Assembly: GCA_024330965.1 (NCBI GenBank)
Contig: JANDJL010000001.1
Location: 62,001-126,000 of the forward strand
Reading direction: 5' to 3'
From: Nitrospira sp.
GTDB lineage: Bacteria > Nitrospirota > Nitrospiria > Nitrospirales > Nitrospiraceae
Length of the DNA: 64,000 nt
The notes below the pieces were generated by a model. It saw nothing but the letters and a program-made list of their open reading frames with translations, was not told where the DNA came from and made no database searches. The position numbers and the translations under genes are program-made. Below, in pieces: positions 56,273 through 64,000 of the stretch (position 1 is the stretch's first letter; every line of letters begins with the position of its first letter).

Positions 56273-58518
56273 GTCTGTTCTCCGACCGTCCTCTCAATGC
56301 TCCTGCCGCCCATTTCCCGCGCGAGACGGGCCCGCTGCCTCATACGAGCCGCGTCCATCAGCATCCGACCTGCCCAGCGATAGACGTTGAACTCTTGAAC
56401 GATTCCACGCAGACTGCGCATCCTGGCCTGTTGCTCGACTCTGGACATCGTCAAGGCGACATGCATGGCCGCCGCACATTGATCGATATTGTAAGGATTC
56501 ACGATCAGGGCCTCCACCAGTTCGGCCGCCGCGCCGGTAAACTGGCTCAGAATCAAGACTCCCTGCTCGTCATCCCTAGCGGCGACGAATTCTTTGGCAA
56601 CCAGATTCATGCCATCGTGCAAGCTGTTCACGATACAAAAGTCGGCCGCCCGATAATACAGGGCGATCTGTTCCGGCTCATGGTGCTCGATCTTGAGGTG
56701 GATGGGCCGATAGCCGTCCCGTCCGAACCGCCGGTTGATACGATCCGCCGACGCCTGGACTTGCTGTTCCAGTTGTCGATACTCTTCGATTTTAGATCGG
56801 CTGGGCGCCGCCACCTGCAGAAAGGAAAAGTGGCCGATCCATTCCGGTTCAAGCTCAAGCAGCCGTTCAACCGCCAAGAATCGTTCGAGGATGCCCTTTG
56901 TATAATCCAGCCGCTCAATGCCGACTCCCAATCGATGTCCGTGAGGCAATCCATAAATCGCCCGGATGTGTGTTCGGCACGTCTCCACGGGCGGGGTCTG
57001 AGACAGCACCCGACTTGGCCATTCGATAGAGATCGGATAGTGGTTGACCGCCGTCAATTTCCCACCATATGAAATAGTGGCGCAGTCTCGATCGATACGG
57101 CTTTCCAAGGATCTGTCTACCGTATCAATGAAGTTACTGCAATGAAATCGCGTGTGAAAACCAAGGATACTGCTGCCCAACAGTCCCTCGAGAATGTCAC
57201 GATACCAGGGACAAATCGCATACCGTTCCGGATTAGGCCATGGGATATGCCAAAACATGATGATCGTGGCATGCGGCAAATGATCCCTGACGATTTTCGG
57301 CACAAGCGCAAGATGATAGTCCTGCACCAGCACAACGGGATTGTCGGTCTTGGCCTCCTCGATAATCGCTGTCGCAAACCGTTCATTGATCGTTTTGTAG
57401 AGCCGCCAATCAGAAGACCGGAAGATCGGCCGAACGTGGGCCAGATGGCACAGCGGCCAGAGCCCTTCGTTCGAAAACCCATAGTAATAGCCGTTCTCCT
57501 CCTCAGGAGTCATCCAGATCCGCCGAATCTCGTAAGCCGGCGATTCGGGAGGCACCCGCACATGATCCTGTTCGTCAACGACGAATCGGTCGGCGCTGCC
57601 GCTTCCGTGAGCGATCCAAATTCCCGAACAGGCCCGCATGATCGGCTCCAAGGCCGTGACGAGCCCACTGGCCGGCACCTGTACGCCGATACGCTCTGCA
57701 TACTGAGTATGAATGTACGGCTCCCGATTCGAGGCGATCAGCACTTCGTCGCCGGCAAGGTGGTCATGCAAGATGGCTTTGAGCGTGGCTGGTTTCCAGC
57801 TCAATTGACTCTCATCTCGCATCCGTTTATCCATCTGTAGTTCGTGGATCATAGCCCGGAGATCTTGAGCGACCGGCTGAAGTTCCGGGATCTGCCGCTG
57901 ATCCTTGATCAATCCGATCAAGCCTTCACCCCGCAACATGCCACGCACCCCCTCCACCCAACCGCGCCAACTCAAATGCGCCACCACGACTGTCACGAGC
58001 GAAATCATGACTCCGATACCCACAAAGAGATAGAACAAATACCATTTTGTGGCGCTGCTTCGCCGCTCGACCCAACTCATGTCATGAATGAGCAGGAGCC
58101 GTCCCAGCGAACGGCCTGCATGGTCGATCCCTACGGTGGCCACGTGCACGGGGCCCTGCGCCAGCCGCACGACGGCAGCGGGGCCGGACTTGAGCTCAAC
58201 GGCTCGTTCACAAGAAATCGACGCTGGGTAGGTTTGAGTTTTATAGGTCAACTGATTATGTGCGTCGCAAAATCCGACGGCATACAGTCGTTCATCTTGA
58301 ATTACCCGTTGAAAGTACGCCAACAATTTTGTTCTCGACTCTGACATCAGCAGCTCCGTCAGCGGTCCTTCCATCGTGCCGGCGATCAGTTGCGCCCGAA
58401 TCTCGATATCGCGAACAAACCATTTCAACGTGAGATTGTCGACCAACGGAATCACGCCGTATGCGATGCCGGCCAGAACCACCATCAGGGGGAAGAGAAA
58501 ACGAATGGACAGGCGCAA
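56269..58518 (-). CDS. otsA: Membrane-anchored trehalose-6-phosphate synthase with extracytoplasmic sensor-like domain
   Basis: A 749-residue protein, far longer than the usual 450-500. TM1 is at about 6-26, an extracytoplasmic domain at 27-158, TM2 at 159-181 and a HAMP-like linker at 182-235. The GT20 domain (about 257-735) retains [47 protein letters not shown] and [11 protein letters not shown], so the residues for UDP/ADP-glucose and glucose 6-phosphate use are kept. The TTG start at 58518 is backed by a strong GAGAGGTGAT ribosome site. The layout, like a sensor kinase, suggests that an outside signal controls synthesis. Overlaps otsB. Confidence 0.92.
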   Translation of the reverse strand: MRLSIRFLFPLMVVLAGIAYGVIPLVDNLTLKWFVRDIEIRAQLIAGTMEGPLTELLMSESRTKLLAYFQRVIQDERLYAVGFCDAHNQLTYKTQTYPASISCERAVELKSGPAAVVRLAQGPVHVATVGIDHAGRSLGRLLLIHDMSWVERRSSATKWYLFYLFVGIGVMISLVTVVVAHLSWRGWVEGVRGMLRGEGLIGLIKDQRQIPELQPVAQDLRAMIHELQMDKRMRDESQLSWKPATLKAILHDHLAGDEVLIASNREPYIHTQYAERIGVQVPASGLVTALEPIMRACSGIWIAHGSGSADRFVVDEQDHVRVPPESPAYEIRRIWMTPEEENGYYYGFSNEGLWPLCHLAHVRPIFRSSDWRLYKTINERFATAIIEEAKTDNPVVLVQDYHLALVPKIVRDHLPHATIIMFWHIPWPNPERYAICPWYRDILEGLLGSSILGFHTRFHCSNFIDTVDRSLESRIDRDCATISYGGKLTAVNHYPISIEWPSRVLSQTPPVETCRTHIRAIYGLPHGHRLGVGIERLDYTKGILERFLAVERLLELEPEWIGHFSFLQVAAPSRSKIEEYRQLEQQVQASADRINRRFGRDGYRPIHLKIEHHEPEQIALYYRAADFCIVNSLHDGMNLVAKEFVAARDDEQGVLILSQFTGAAAELVEALIVNPYNIDQCAAAMHVALTMSRVEQQARMRSLRGIVQEFNVYRWAGRMLMDAARMRQRARLAREMGGRSIERTVGEQT

Positions 58519-58566
58519 GGATCACCTCTCATTTACTTCCGACGAAAAATCGCCTATGGTACCGAC

Positions 58567-60351
58567 ATGTACCCCTATGGATTGGTGGGTAACTGCCAGA
58601 CGTCAGCGCTCATCGGATTAAACGGCGCCGTCGAATGGATGTGCGCGCCGCGCCCCGACAGCCCTCCTCTCTTCGGTCGCCTCCTGGACCCGGACGGCGG
58701 ACACTTTGAAATCGCCAGTACCGCTCCGGCCGAACATGTGACGAGCCGACAACACTATCTTCCCAACACCAACGTCCTCGTGACAACGTTCACCACCGCC
58801 CGCGGTGATGCGTTTCAAATCACGGATTTCTGTCCCCGTTTTGAACAGTACGGCCGCGTCTATCGACCGACCGCGCTGTTCAGGCTGGCCGAGCCGCTCC
58901 ATGGCACCCCCATTATTCGCGTCAGTTGCCGCCCCATCTCAGGATGGGACAAAACGCCGGTGCAACCGCTGCGGGGAAGCAACCATGTGCGGTACGAAAT
59001 TCGAGGTGAGCCACTCCGACTGTTGACCAACATGCCGCTCACCTATCTGTGTGAGGAAACTCCAGTAGCCTTGACCCAAAAATTTTACTTCGGATTGACC
59101 TGGGGACTCGGCATTGAAAACGATTTGGTCGCCGTGACTCACGACTTTCTGGAGCAAACGATACGCTACTGGCGCACGTGGGTCAAACACTGTTCGGTTC
59201 CGCTGCTATATCAAAAAGAACTGATCCGCTCTGCGTTAGCATTGAAACTGCACTGTTTCGAGGACACGGGCGCGATCTTGGCGGCTCTGACGACGAGTCT
59301 TCCCGAACAGCCGGGCGGGAACCGAAATTGGGATTACCGGTACTGCTGGCTGCGAGATGCCTACTTCGCCCTGACGGCGTTTCATAATCTTGGGCACTTC
59401 GAAGAAATGGAGGCATTTCTGAAGTTTCTGCTGAACATCGCGCACGCGCAAGAAGATTCCCGCGATCGCCTGCGCCCCGTCTACACGTTGAGCCAAGGAC
59501 TGCCTCTTCCGGAAATCGAACATACCAACTGGGCAGGCTATCGAGGCAGCGTTCCGGTACGCAGCCACAATCAGGCGTCCGACCAAGTTCAGAACGACGC
59601 CTATGGAGAAATGATCCTCGCATTCACCCCCATCTTTTTCGATGAGCGCTTTATCGATTTGCGCACCCGCGATCTTGACGGCTTGCTGGCTCATCTGGCT
59701 GATCTTTGCGAGCGGAGCATCGGGCAACCGGATGCCGGCCTCTGGGAAATCCGCCATGCCTGGCAAGAACATTCATTCACCAATCTGCTCTGTTGGGCCG
59801 GGCTGGAACGGTTGGAACGCATCAAGCAAACCAACCACCTCTCTTCCCTTTCTCTTAACGTCACGGCAGCCAGAATTCGGGCGGCTGAAGCCCTGCTTCG
59901 CGCTGTGCAAGATGACGCGGTCAGAAACGGCCCGTCCGACATGAGCTACGACGCGGCGCTTGCGCATTTACCGATTCTCGGCTATCCGAATCGTCAGCTT
60001 TGCGAGACCACTACGTTGCAAATCGTCAGAAACCTGGCGTTTCTGGCAAACGGCCACAAAACGGGGTTCTTTTATCGTTACGTGCGCGAAGACGATTTTG
60101 GGAAGCCGGAGGCGGCGTTCGTCATTTGTTCATTTTGGATCGCGCAGGCCCTGGCTCGCCTCGATCGAACGGCCGAAGCGAGAACCATTCTGGATCATGT
60201 TCTTTCCTCCGCCAACCACGTGGGTCTGTTTTCGGAACATTTCATCCCTACGACACGCACCCAGTGCGGAAATTTTCCTCAAGCCTATTCTCATATCGGC
60301 CTCATCAACGCCGCCTTTGCCGTCAGTCCTCCCTGGAGCGAAATCCTCTAG
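58567..60351 (+). CDS. GH15 glycoside hydrolase (glucoamylase- or trehalase-like)
   Basis: A 594-residue cytoplasmic enzyme without signal peptide. The N-terminal sandwich starts YGLVGNCQTSALIGLNGAVEWMC; the alpha/alpha barrel has GGNRNWDYRYCWLRDAYF and the catalytic GLWEIRHAWQEHSFTNLLCW typical of GH15. Members are glucoamylases, glucodextranases or trehalases; standing divergent from otsA, trehalase is a sensible guess. The ATG at 58567 lacks a ribosome site. Confidence 0.9.
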   Translation: MYPYGLVGNCQTSALIGLNGAVEWMCAPRPDSPPLFGRLLDPDGGHFEIASTAPAEHVTSRQHYLPNTNVLVTTFTTARGDAFQITDFCPRFEQYGRVYRPTALFRLAEPLHGTPIIRVSCRPISGWDKTPVQPLRGSNHVRYEIRGEPLRLLTNMPLTYLCEETPVALTQKFYFGLTWGLGIENDLVAVTHDFLEQTIRYWRTWVKHCSVPLLYQKELIRSALALKLHCFEDTGAILAALTTSLPEQPGGNRNWDYRYCWLRDAYFALTAFHNLGHFEEMEAFLKFLLNIAHAQEDSRDRLRPVYTLSQGLPLPEIEHTNWAGYRGSVPVRSHNQASDQVQNDAYGEMILAFTPIFFDERFIDLRTRDLDGLLAHLADLCERSIGQPDAGLWEIRHAWQEHSFTNLLCWAGLERLERIKQTNHLSSLSLNVTAARIRAAEALLRAVQDDAVRNGPSDMSYDAALAHLPILGYPNRQLCETTTLQIVRNLAFLANGHKTGFFYRYVREDDFGKPEAAFVICSFWIAQALARLDRTAEARTILDHVLSSANHVGLFSEHFIPTTRTQCGNFPQAYSHIGLINAAFAVSPPWSEIL

Positions 60352-60752
60352 CCGTCGGTTGCGCCTTTCGGTGCACCCTCCCTCGACGCAAGGAGGCCGG
60401 CTTCAACAACCGGCAACGATCAAACAGAGCGACACACTGTCGGCCCCCCTAGGCTACTGCTGAACACGGCCGGATACATGGATGCGACGGCTCTGCCGCA
60501 GTGTCTCTGGATCATTCGGTCACGGCGCTTGCCAGTGATACGGATCACCACAGCCGCAACAGGTTCGGAGAAATTTGAGGCTCGTACGAGGCCGTTGAGG
60601 ATGAAAAAGGGTGGGCGAAACACACCGACACATATGCCCGCCCGCTGGCGGAAAGACTCCAACCGCTCACGGGTTCGCTTCTCATAGAAAGAACGCGGAT
60701 GCCCGGTGGACGGTTTCAGACGACAGCAAGCAAGAGATCACCCTGAAACGTG
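60352..60752. other. Gene-free stretch between GH15 and BCAM0308-like genes
   Basis: Two genes converge on this region. Short open frames on both strands (for example 60420-60662 minus) have no recognisable product or ribosome site. A short GC-rich hairpin (GCCGG...CCGGC near 60393-60411) without a T tract may serve as a terminator for the GH15 gene. Nothing else is seen. Confidence 0.3.
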
Positions 60753-61301
60753 TCACCTCTTTTTTGTTTTGCTCGGCGGCTTTTTTTCCGGTCCTTGCCA
60801 CGTCACCCGCGCCAGAACGTCTTGATGCGCCCAACGGGTGGCCACGCGGCCTTTATAGGCCTTGACCAATTCGCGCCCCAGCCGTTGTGCCAGTCGATCG
60901 CTCGTGGTCTGCACTTCCAAATCGTGCCCCACCCGTATGATTTTCATCACGCGTTCGAGCGGGTTGATGGAAAGGGCTCGCTCCTCCACGTTGGCGATCA
61001 AGTTTCTGATTTCGGCTTCATGCTCTCGGAGGGCCGACCATTTCAGTGTCACAATGCCTTCTGGATAGTCGTCCCTGATTTTCTGGCAAGCAGGACAGAG
61101 CATCGTGCGAGTGGAGCGAGACGCCCACAACTCGCCAGCCTCGACGCGATCAAGATACCACCGTTTGTTGGCATAGATAGCATGACATGAGCGACAGATC
61201 ACGGCTCCTTTTGGCGCCTTCAGCATGGCATAGGGGTCTTGCTTGGGATGAGGCTTTTCTTTATACGAAACCGTATAGGGCTTTCCTTTTCGGTTACTCA
61301 T
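60753..61301 (-). CDS. BCAM0308-like zinc-ribbon protein
   Basis: A 182-residue protein with two CxxC pairs, CRSC (36-39) and CPAC (69-72), forming a probable zinc ribbon, and a C-terminal region of alternating charge with VATRWAHQDVLARVTW. The order resembles the BCAM0308 family, whose function is unknown. The tail is strongly basic (KKPPSKTKKR). The ATG at 61301 has AAGGAAG upstream. Confidence 0.8.
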   Translation of the reverse strand: MSNRKGKPYTVSYKEKPHPKQDPYAMLKAPKGAVICRSCHAIYANKRWYLDRVEAGELWASRSTRTMLCPACQKIRDDYPEGIVTLKWSALREHEAEIRNLIANVEERALSINPLERVMKIIRVGHDLEVQTTSDRLAQRLGRELVKAYKGRVATRWAHQDVLARVTWQGPEKKPPSKTKKR

Positions 61302-61804
61302 GAGGGTTTTCTTCCTTTCTCGTCATCTTTCTCGTCATCTTTCGTCTCATCAGATGTACGGCATCGCCTTGCCCGATGAAAAGGCATCCGGCAAGCTTTA
61401 TGCCGTGAAGGAAACGGATCTTGGCTCCATCGCCATTCGTTTTTGCTCACAGATACGGAGAACGATGACACTCCGCCTAAGTCGCTCATGGCAAAAGACC
61501 ACAGGCCAGCTCATCGGACTGTTGCAGGATGCTACAAAGACGAACGCGCCGATGACGGCTGCGACCCATAAAAAAAGCCGCTAAAAGTCGCTCGGATGAT
61601 CGGCTCAGGATGGAGAGACGCCCCTGCGCGTCGTAGCGTATCAAGCTTTTGCTTCATGATCTCATCATGATACGGCGTCTCTATCCAACCAGACCAACCA
61701 TGAGACCGACATCCGCAAGAGATGCCTTCATGATTGATATAGATTGGCTGTCGCACAATATGATAAGCGTGATATCGTAATACGATCCATCCAAGGCATC
61801 GCGC
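61302..61804. other. Divergent intergenic stretch with short tandem repeat
   Basis: No gene is supported. At 61317-61352 a 12-base unit near TTTCTCGTCATC is repeated about three times imperfectly, just upstream of the BCAM0308-like gene. On the plus strand TTGATA (61734-61739) and TATGAT (61759-61764) with a 19-base spacer are a possible promoter for the site-2-protease gene. Confidence 0.35.
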
Positions 61805-62920
61805 ATGACGTTGACCATTGCTGGGCTGAAGGTTCGGCTGGGATTTAGCTGGATCCTTCTTACCCTCTTCCTTACTTGGTCGCTGGCACAGAGCTATTTT
61901 CCAACTTCCTATTTAGGATTAGAGAGTCGGACATATTGGTGGATGGCGCTTGCCGGCACCGCGGGGTTCTTGGGCTCGCTTCTCTTTCATGAATGGGCTC
62001 ATGCCGCGGTCGCACGGCGCCGTCAATTTCAGGCCGCCGCCTCAACGCTCTTCCTCTTTGGAGGGGTCGCCGACACAAAGACGGAGCCGCCGGATCCCAA
62101 AACGGAATGTGTGATCGCAATCGCGGGGCCCCTCTCAAGCTTCGGTCTCGGCGCCGTGTGGTACGCGGCTTTTGAAGTCGGCTATCACGCCAATTTCCCC
62201 CTGGCCGTTTTAGGAGTATTCGGTTTTTTGGCTTTCGCGAACACGCTTCTTGGAGGAGTCAATCTTATCCCTGCTTTTCCTCTTGACGGCGGATGGCTTC
62301 TTAGGGCCTGGCTGCGTCGCCGCAACAACGATCTCCGCCGATCGACCCGTCTGGCCTGCTTGGCCGGTTCATTGTGTGGGTTCGTGTTGATGATGGCGGG
62401 ATTCTTTCAAGTCATCACCGGCCATATCCTGGCCGGGGTGTGGTGGTTCGTCATCGGATTTTTCCTTCGAGAAACGGCCGGCGCCTCCTATTACCGTCTG
62501 GTGACCCAGACGACATTGGCAAGCATGGCGATCCGACGAATCATGACGCCCAATCCCGTTACCGTTTCATCCGACACATCCGTTCAACAGTTGGTTGAAG
62601 ACTACTTTCACCGGTCCTTTCACAATATGTATCCCGTGATGGAGAACACCCGTCTGATCGGCTGCATCGGCCCTAAACAAATCTCCGCGGTTCCTCGTGA
62701 TAGATGGGCGGAGCTGACGACTCGTGACCTTGTGATTCCTTGCTCTAAAGACAACACCATCGATGTCGACAGCAACACGGAAGCGGCTTTGTCTTTGATG
62801 AACAAAACCGGTAACAGCCGTCTTCTCGTCGTGGACGGCGGTCAATTGGCCGGCGTCGTCACACTGAAAGACCTCTCAAAATTTTTGACGTTGAAAGTGA
62901 ACGTCACCCCAGCCTCCTGA
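61805..62920 (+). CDS. Site-2-protease-type M50 metallopeptidase with CBS domains
   Basis: A 371-residue membrane protein. Zinc-binding HEWAH (62-66) lies in a membrane helix, and NLIPAFPLDGG (153-163) supplies the third ligand, so it is a catalytically complete M50 protease. About six membrane segments precede a cytoplasmic pair of CBS domains (about 240-365) that in this family bind adenine nucleotides and regulate activity. Such enzymes cleave membrane-embedded substrates such as anti-sigma factors or membrane proteins. No substrate gene is adjacent. Confidence 0.92.
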   Translation: MTLTIAGLKVRLGFSWILLTLFLTWSLAQSYFPTSYLGLESRTYWWMALAGTAGFLGSLLFHEWAHAAVARRRQFQAAASTLFLFGGVADTKTEPPDPKTECVIAIAGPLSSFGLGAVWYAAFEVGYHANFPLAVLGVFGFLAFANTLLGGVNLIPAFPLDGGWLLRAWLRRRNNDLRRSTRLACLAGSLCGFVLMMAGFFQVITGHILAGVWWFVIGFFLRETAGASYYRLVTQTTLASMAIRRIMTPNPVTVSSDTSVQQLVEDYFHRSFHNMYPVMENTRLIGCIGPKQISAVPRDRWAELTTRDLVIPCSKDNTIDVDSNTEAALSLMNKTGNSRLLVVDGGQLAGVVTLKDLSKFLTLKVNVTPAS

Positions 62921-62952
62921 CAGGACCCGAATTGCCGGCTTGTCGATGTCTT

Positions 62953-63252
62953 TCATTTTTTGAGGTAATGAGCAAGCGGTGCGAACACATTGCCAAGCAC
63001 CGAAGAAAAAACGAAACCCCTTCGACCAGAAAAAGAGAAAAGATGATACGAGTCTAGCCTGACCTCTGCCCACCCCCATGCTATGTTCTCCTGTTCGGCC
63101 GTACACGATTGAAGCAGCAACAACATACCGAAGAAAAGGGCAAAGATACCGGGCCAGATCATCAAGAGCGCGCCGAGGGCCAGCATTACCATGACCGATC
63201 TCAATATCCACCGGACGATCCAAAGCCGGTTTCTGATCATGGGATATGTCAT
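62953..63252 (-). CDS. Small membrane protein, unknown
   Basis: A 99-residue protein with two overlapping hydrophobic segments (about 15-32 and 34-50) and a soluble C-terminal half with aromatic residues. No family is recognised. An ATG at 63240 (MIRNRLWIVRW) is an alternative start. It faces the site-2-protease gene convergently. Confidence 0.55.
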   Translation of the reverse strand: MTYPMIRNRLWIVRWILRSVMVMLALGALLMIWPGIFALFFGMLLLLQSCTAEQENIAWGWAEVRLDSYHLFSFSGRRGFVFSSVLGNVFAPLAHYLKK

Positions 63253-63639
63253 CTTGCCGCTCTCTTCTCATTCTGCTGGTGCGAGAGCCCGTCTGTGCTG
63301 AAATTTCAAGGGTAGATGCTGACACATTCTCCCTCTGAAGGCATCTAGGGAATATACTAAAAAATGACGGAATGCTTACCGGTTGAACATTTTCCGGAAC
63401 ATCCTTCGATTTTCATTCCGGCATTGTTCGGTCACGCAGGCACTCCATGGACATGAACGACAGATTGATTGACAGAAGCTAACATCGTTTGCGATTGGGA
63501 ATTCGACCGACTCAGCGGCGAACCGGTTCGGCGGAGCCTGGACGGCATGAAGCCGTCAAGCAAGAGTGGCGTACGGCACAAGGCTATGGCACAATCGGCG
63601 CCGACCGTTTAACGCTCAATCAAGGGAGATAGAGTCCTT
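63253..63639. other. Intergenic stretch upstream of the MscS-type gene
   Basis: Flanking genes diverge. A TTGACA occurs at about 63464-63480 on the plus strand, but no fitting -10 box follows. Nothing else is seen; the region is longer than most spacers here. Confidence 0.3.
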
Positions 63640-64000
63640 GTGCTGAAGGAGAAGGGACAACGATTGTTTCGAACGAGTCCTTGCACTCATCGCCTGTACA
63701 CAATCTGGTCCGTTGTAGTCCTTGCGTTGGCATTAACAGGAGTGGCACGCGCCGATCAGCCGTTTCTCGATTCGAACGCTCCGGTCCGGTTCAATGGTGA
63801 AACCCTCTTTGTCATCCATACGGGCTTGGCTGATATCGATCCCGCCGCCAGAGCGGCAGCCATCGAGAAACGGCTTGAGCGGCTCGCCCATGTGGACCCT
63901 TCAATAATCGATAGCCTTACGATCGAGGATCATGAGGAAACTTCTTATGTCGTTACCCGAGCGGAAGTGCTCTTCGTTGTCACAGAGCAAGAAGCAAAAC
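63640..64000 (+). CDS. N-terminal part of an MscS-type mechanosensitive channel (partial)
   Basis: The frame is open from a GTG at 63640 to the window end. It shows a signal peptide (hydrophobic segment with ALALTGVARA near its end) and then a periplasmic-type domain with NGETLFVIHTGLADIDPAAR and AAIEKRLERLAHVDPS, which resembles the N-terminal domain of large MscS family channels. The channel part lies beyond the window. The GTG start has GGGAG about 12 bases upstream and is not certain. Confidence 0.65.
   Translation, partial: MLKEKGQRLFRTSPCTHRLYTIWSVVVLALALTGVARADQPFLDSNAPVRFNGETLFVIHTGLADIDPAARAAAIEKRLERLAHVDPSIIDSLTIEDHEETSYVVTRAEVLFVVTEQEAK

Noticed and set aside
60420-60662. 80-residue minus-strand open frame in the gap after the GH15 gene
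   Set aside because: No ribosome site, no recognisable family; composition like translated intergenic sequence.
61317-61352. Short tandem repeat considered as CRISPR or regulatory array
   Set aside because: Units are about 12 bases, contiguous, without spacers, and only about three copies; not a CRISPR.
61298-61489. 63-residue frame overlapping the start of the BCAM0308-like gene by four bases
   Set aside because: The overlap looks like coupling, but its C terminus is only the translated short tandem repeat (DDEK units) and the rest resembles no protein.
63464-63480. TTGACA as promoter of the MscS-type gene
   Set aside because: No acceptable -10 box lies 16-18 bases downstream.

Overview
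The window reads as a chromosomal stretch of a moderately GC-rich, Gram-negative-type bacterium. My best guess is a Nitrospira-like member of the Nitrospirota. That rests on the overall flavour of the proteins and gene neighbours as I recall them; no nitrification marker gene lies in the window. I see no insertion sequence, prophage, CRISPR array, rRNA operon or origin. Genes are densely packed, often with 4-base ATGA or GTGA stop/start overlaps that mark operons.

Layout. 0-3 kb: the end of an upstream gene, a coiled-coil lipoprotein, and an aldo/keto reductase-DUF488 pair. 3.0-6.4 kb: a three-gene lysine catabolism cluster (saccharopine/lysine dehydrogenase family, ALDH7-type aminoadipate semialdehyde dehydrogenase, and a small VOC protein resembling 2-oxoadipate dioxygenase HglS). 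6.4-11.7 kb: prfC, a PilZ protein, a cytochrome-like secreted protein and an HbpS-lipoprotein-DUF3565 operon. 11.7-16.4 kb: a debranching enzyme and a GH63 hydrolase. 16.7-35.3 kb: mainly housekeeping and single genes: a beta-helix protein, coaE, trxB, thiI, a phosphopantetheinyl transferase, tRNA-Ser(CGA), a DUF2779 nuclease, a MATE pump, an SGNH hydrolase, a PanE fusion, a sirtuin, a HAD hydrolase, a response regulator, and the valS-nadC-birA operon.

35.4-60.4 kb is a large carbohydrate and compatible-solute region. treZ-treY with a downstream membrane protein and SDR, and a divergent glgX/treX, give the glycogen-to-trehalose route. otsA-otsB give trehalose from UDP- or ADP-glucose; OtsA is unusual in carrying an N-terminal two-helix membrane anchor with an extracytoplasmic domain. 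A GH15 hydrolase faces otsA. Between these two trehalose sets lies an eight-gene minus-strand operon: glucosyl-3-phosphoglycerate synthase, a second glycosyltransferase, a channel-like membrane protein, a sugar ABC importer (binding lipoprotein, two permeases, ATPase) and a lipoprotein. A GpgP/MpgP-type phosphatase is divergent from it. I read this as one osmoadaptation module that makes, exports or releases, and recaptures trehalose and glucosylglycerate. 60.7-64.0 kb: a zinc-ribbon BCAM0308-like protein, a site-2-protease homologue with CBS domains, a small membrane protein and the start of an MscS-type channel.

Most interesting points: the compact HglS-like enzyme in the lysine operon, whose promoter looks leaderless and carries a perfect palindrome; the membrane-anchored sensor-OtsA fusion; the GpgS/transport operon with an unassigned second glycosyltransferase; and a PanE fused to a partial molybdopterin-oxidoreductase-like domain. 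Functions are assigned by reading motifs and recalling families; no database search was run.
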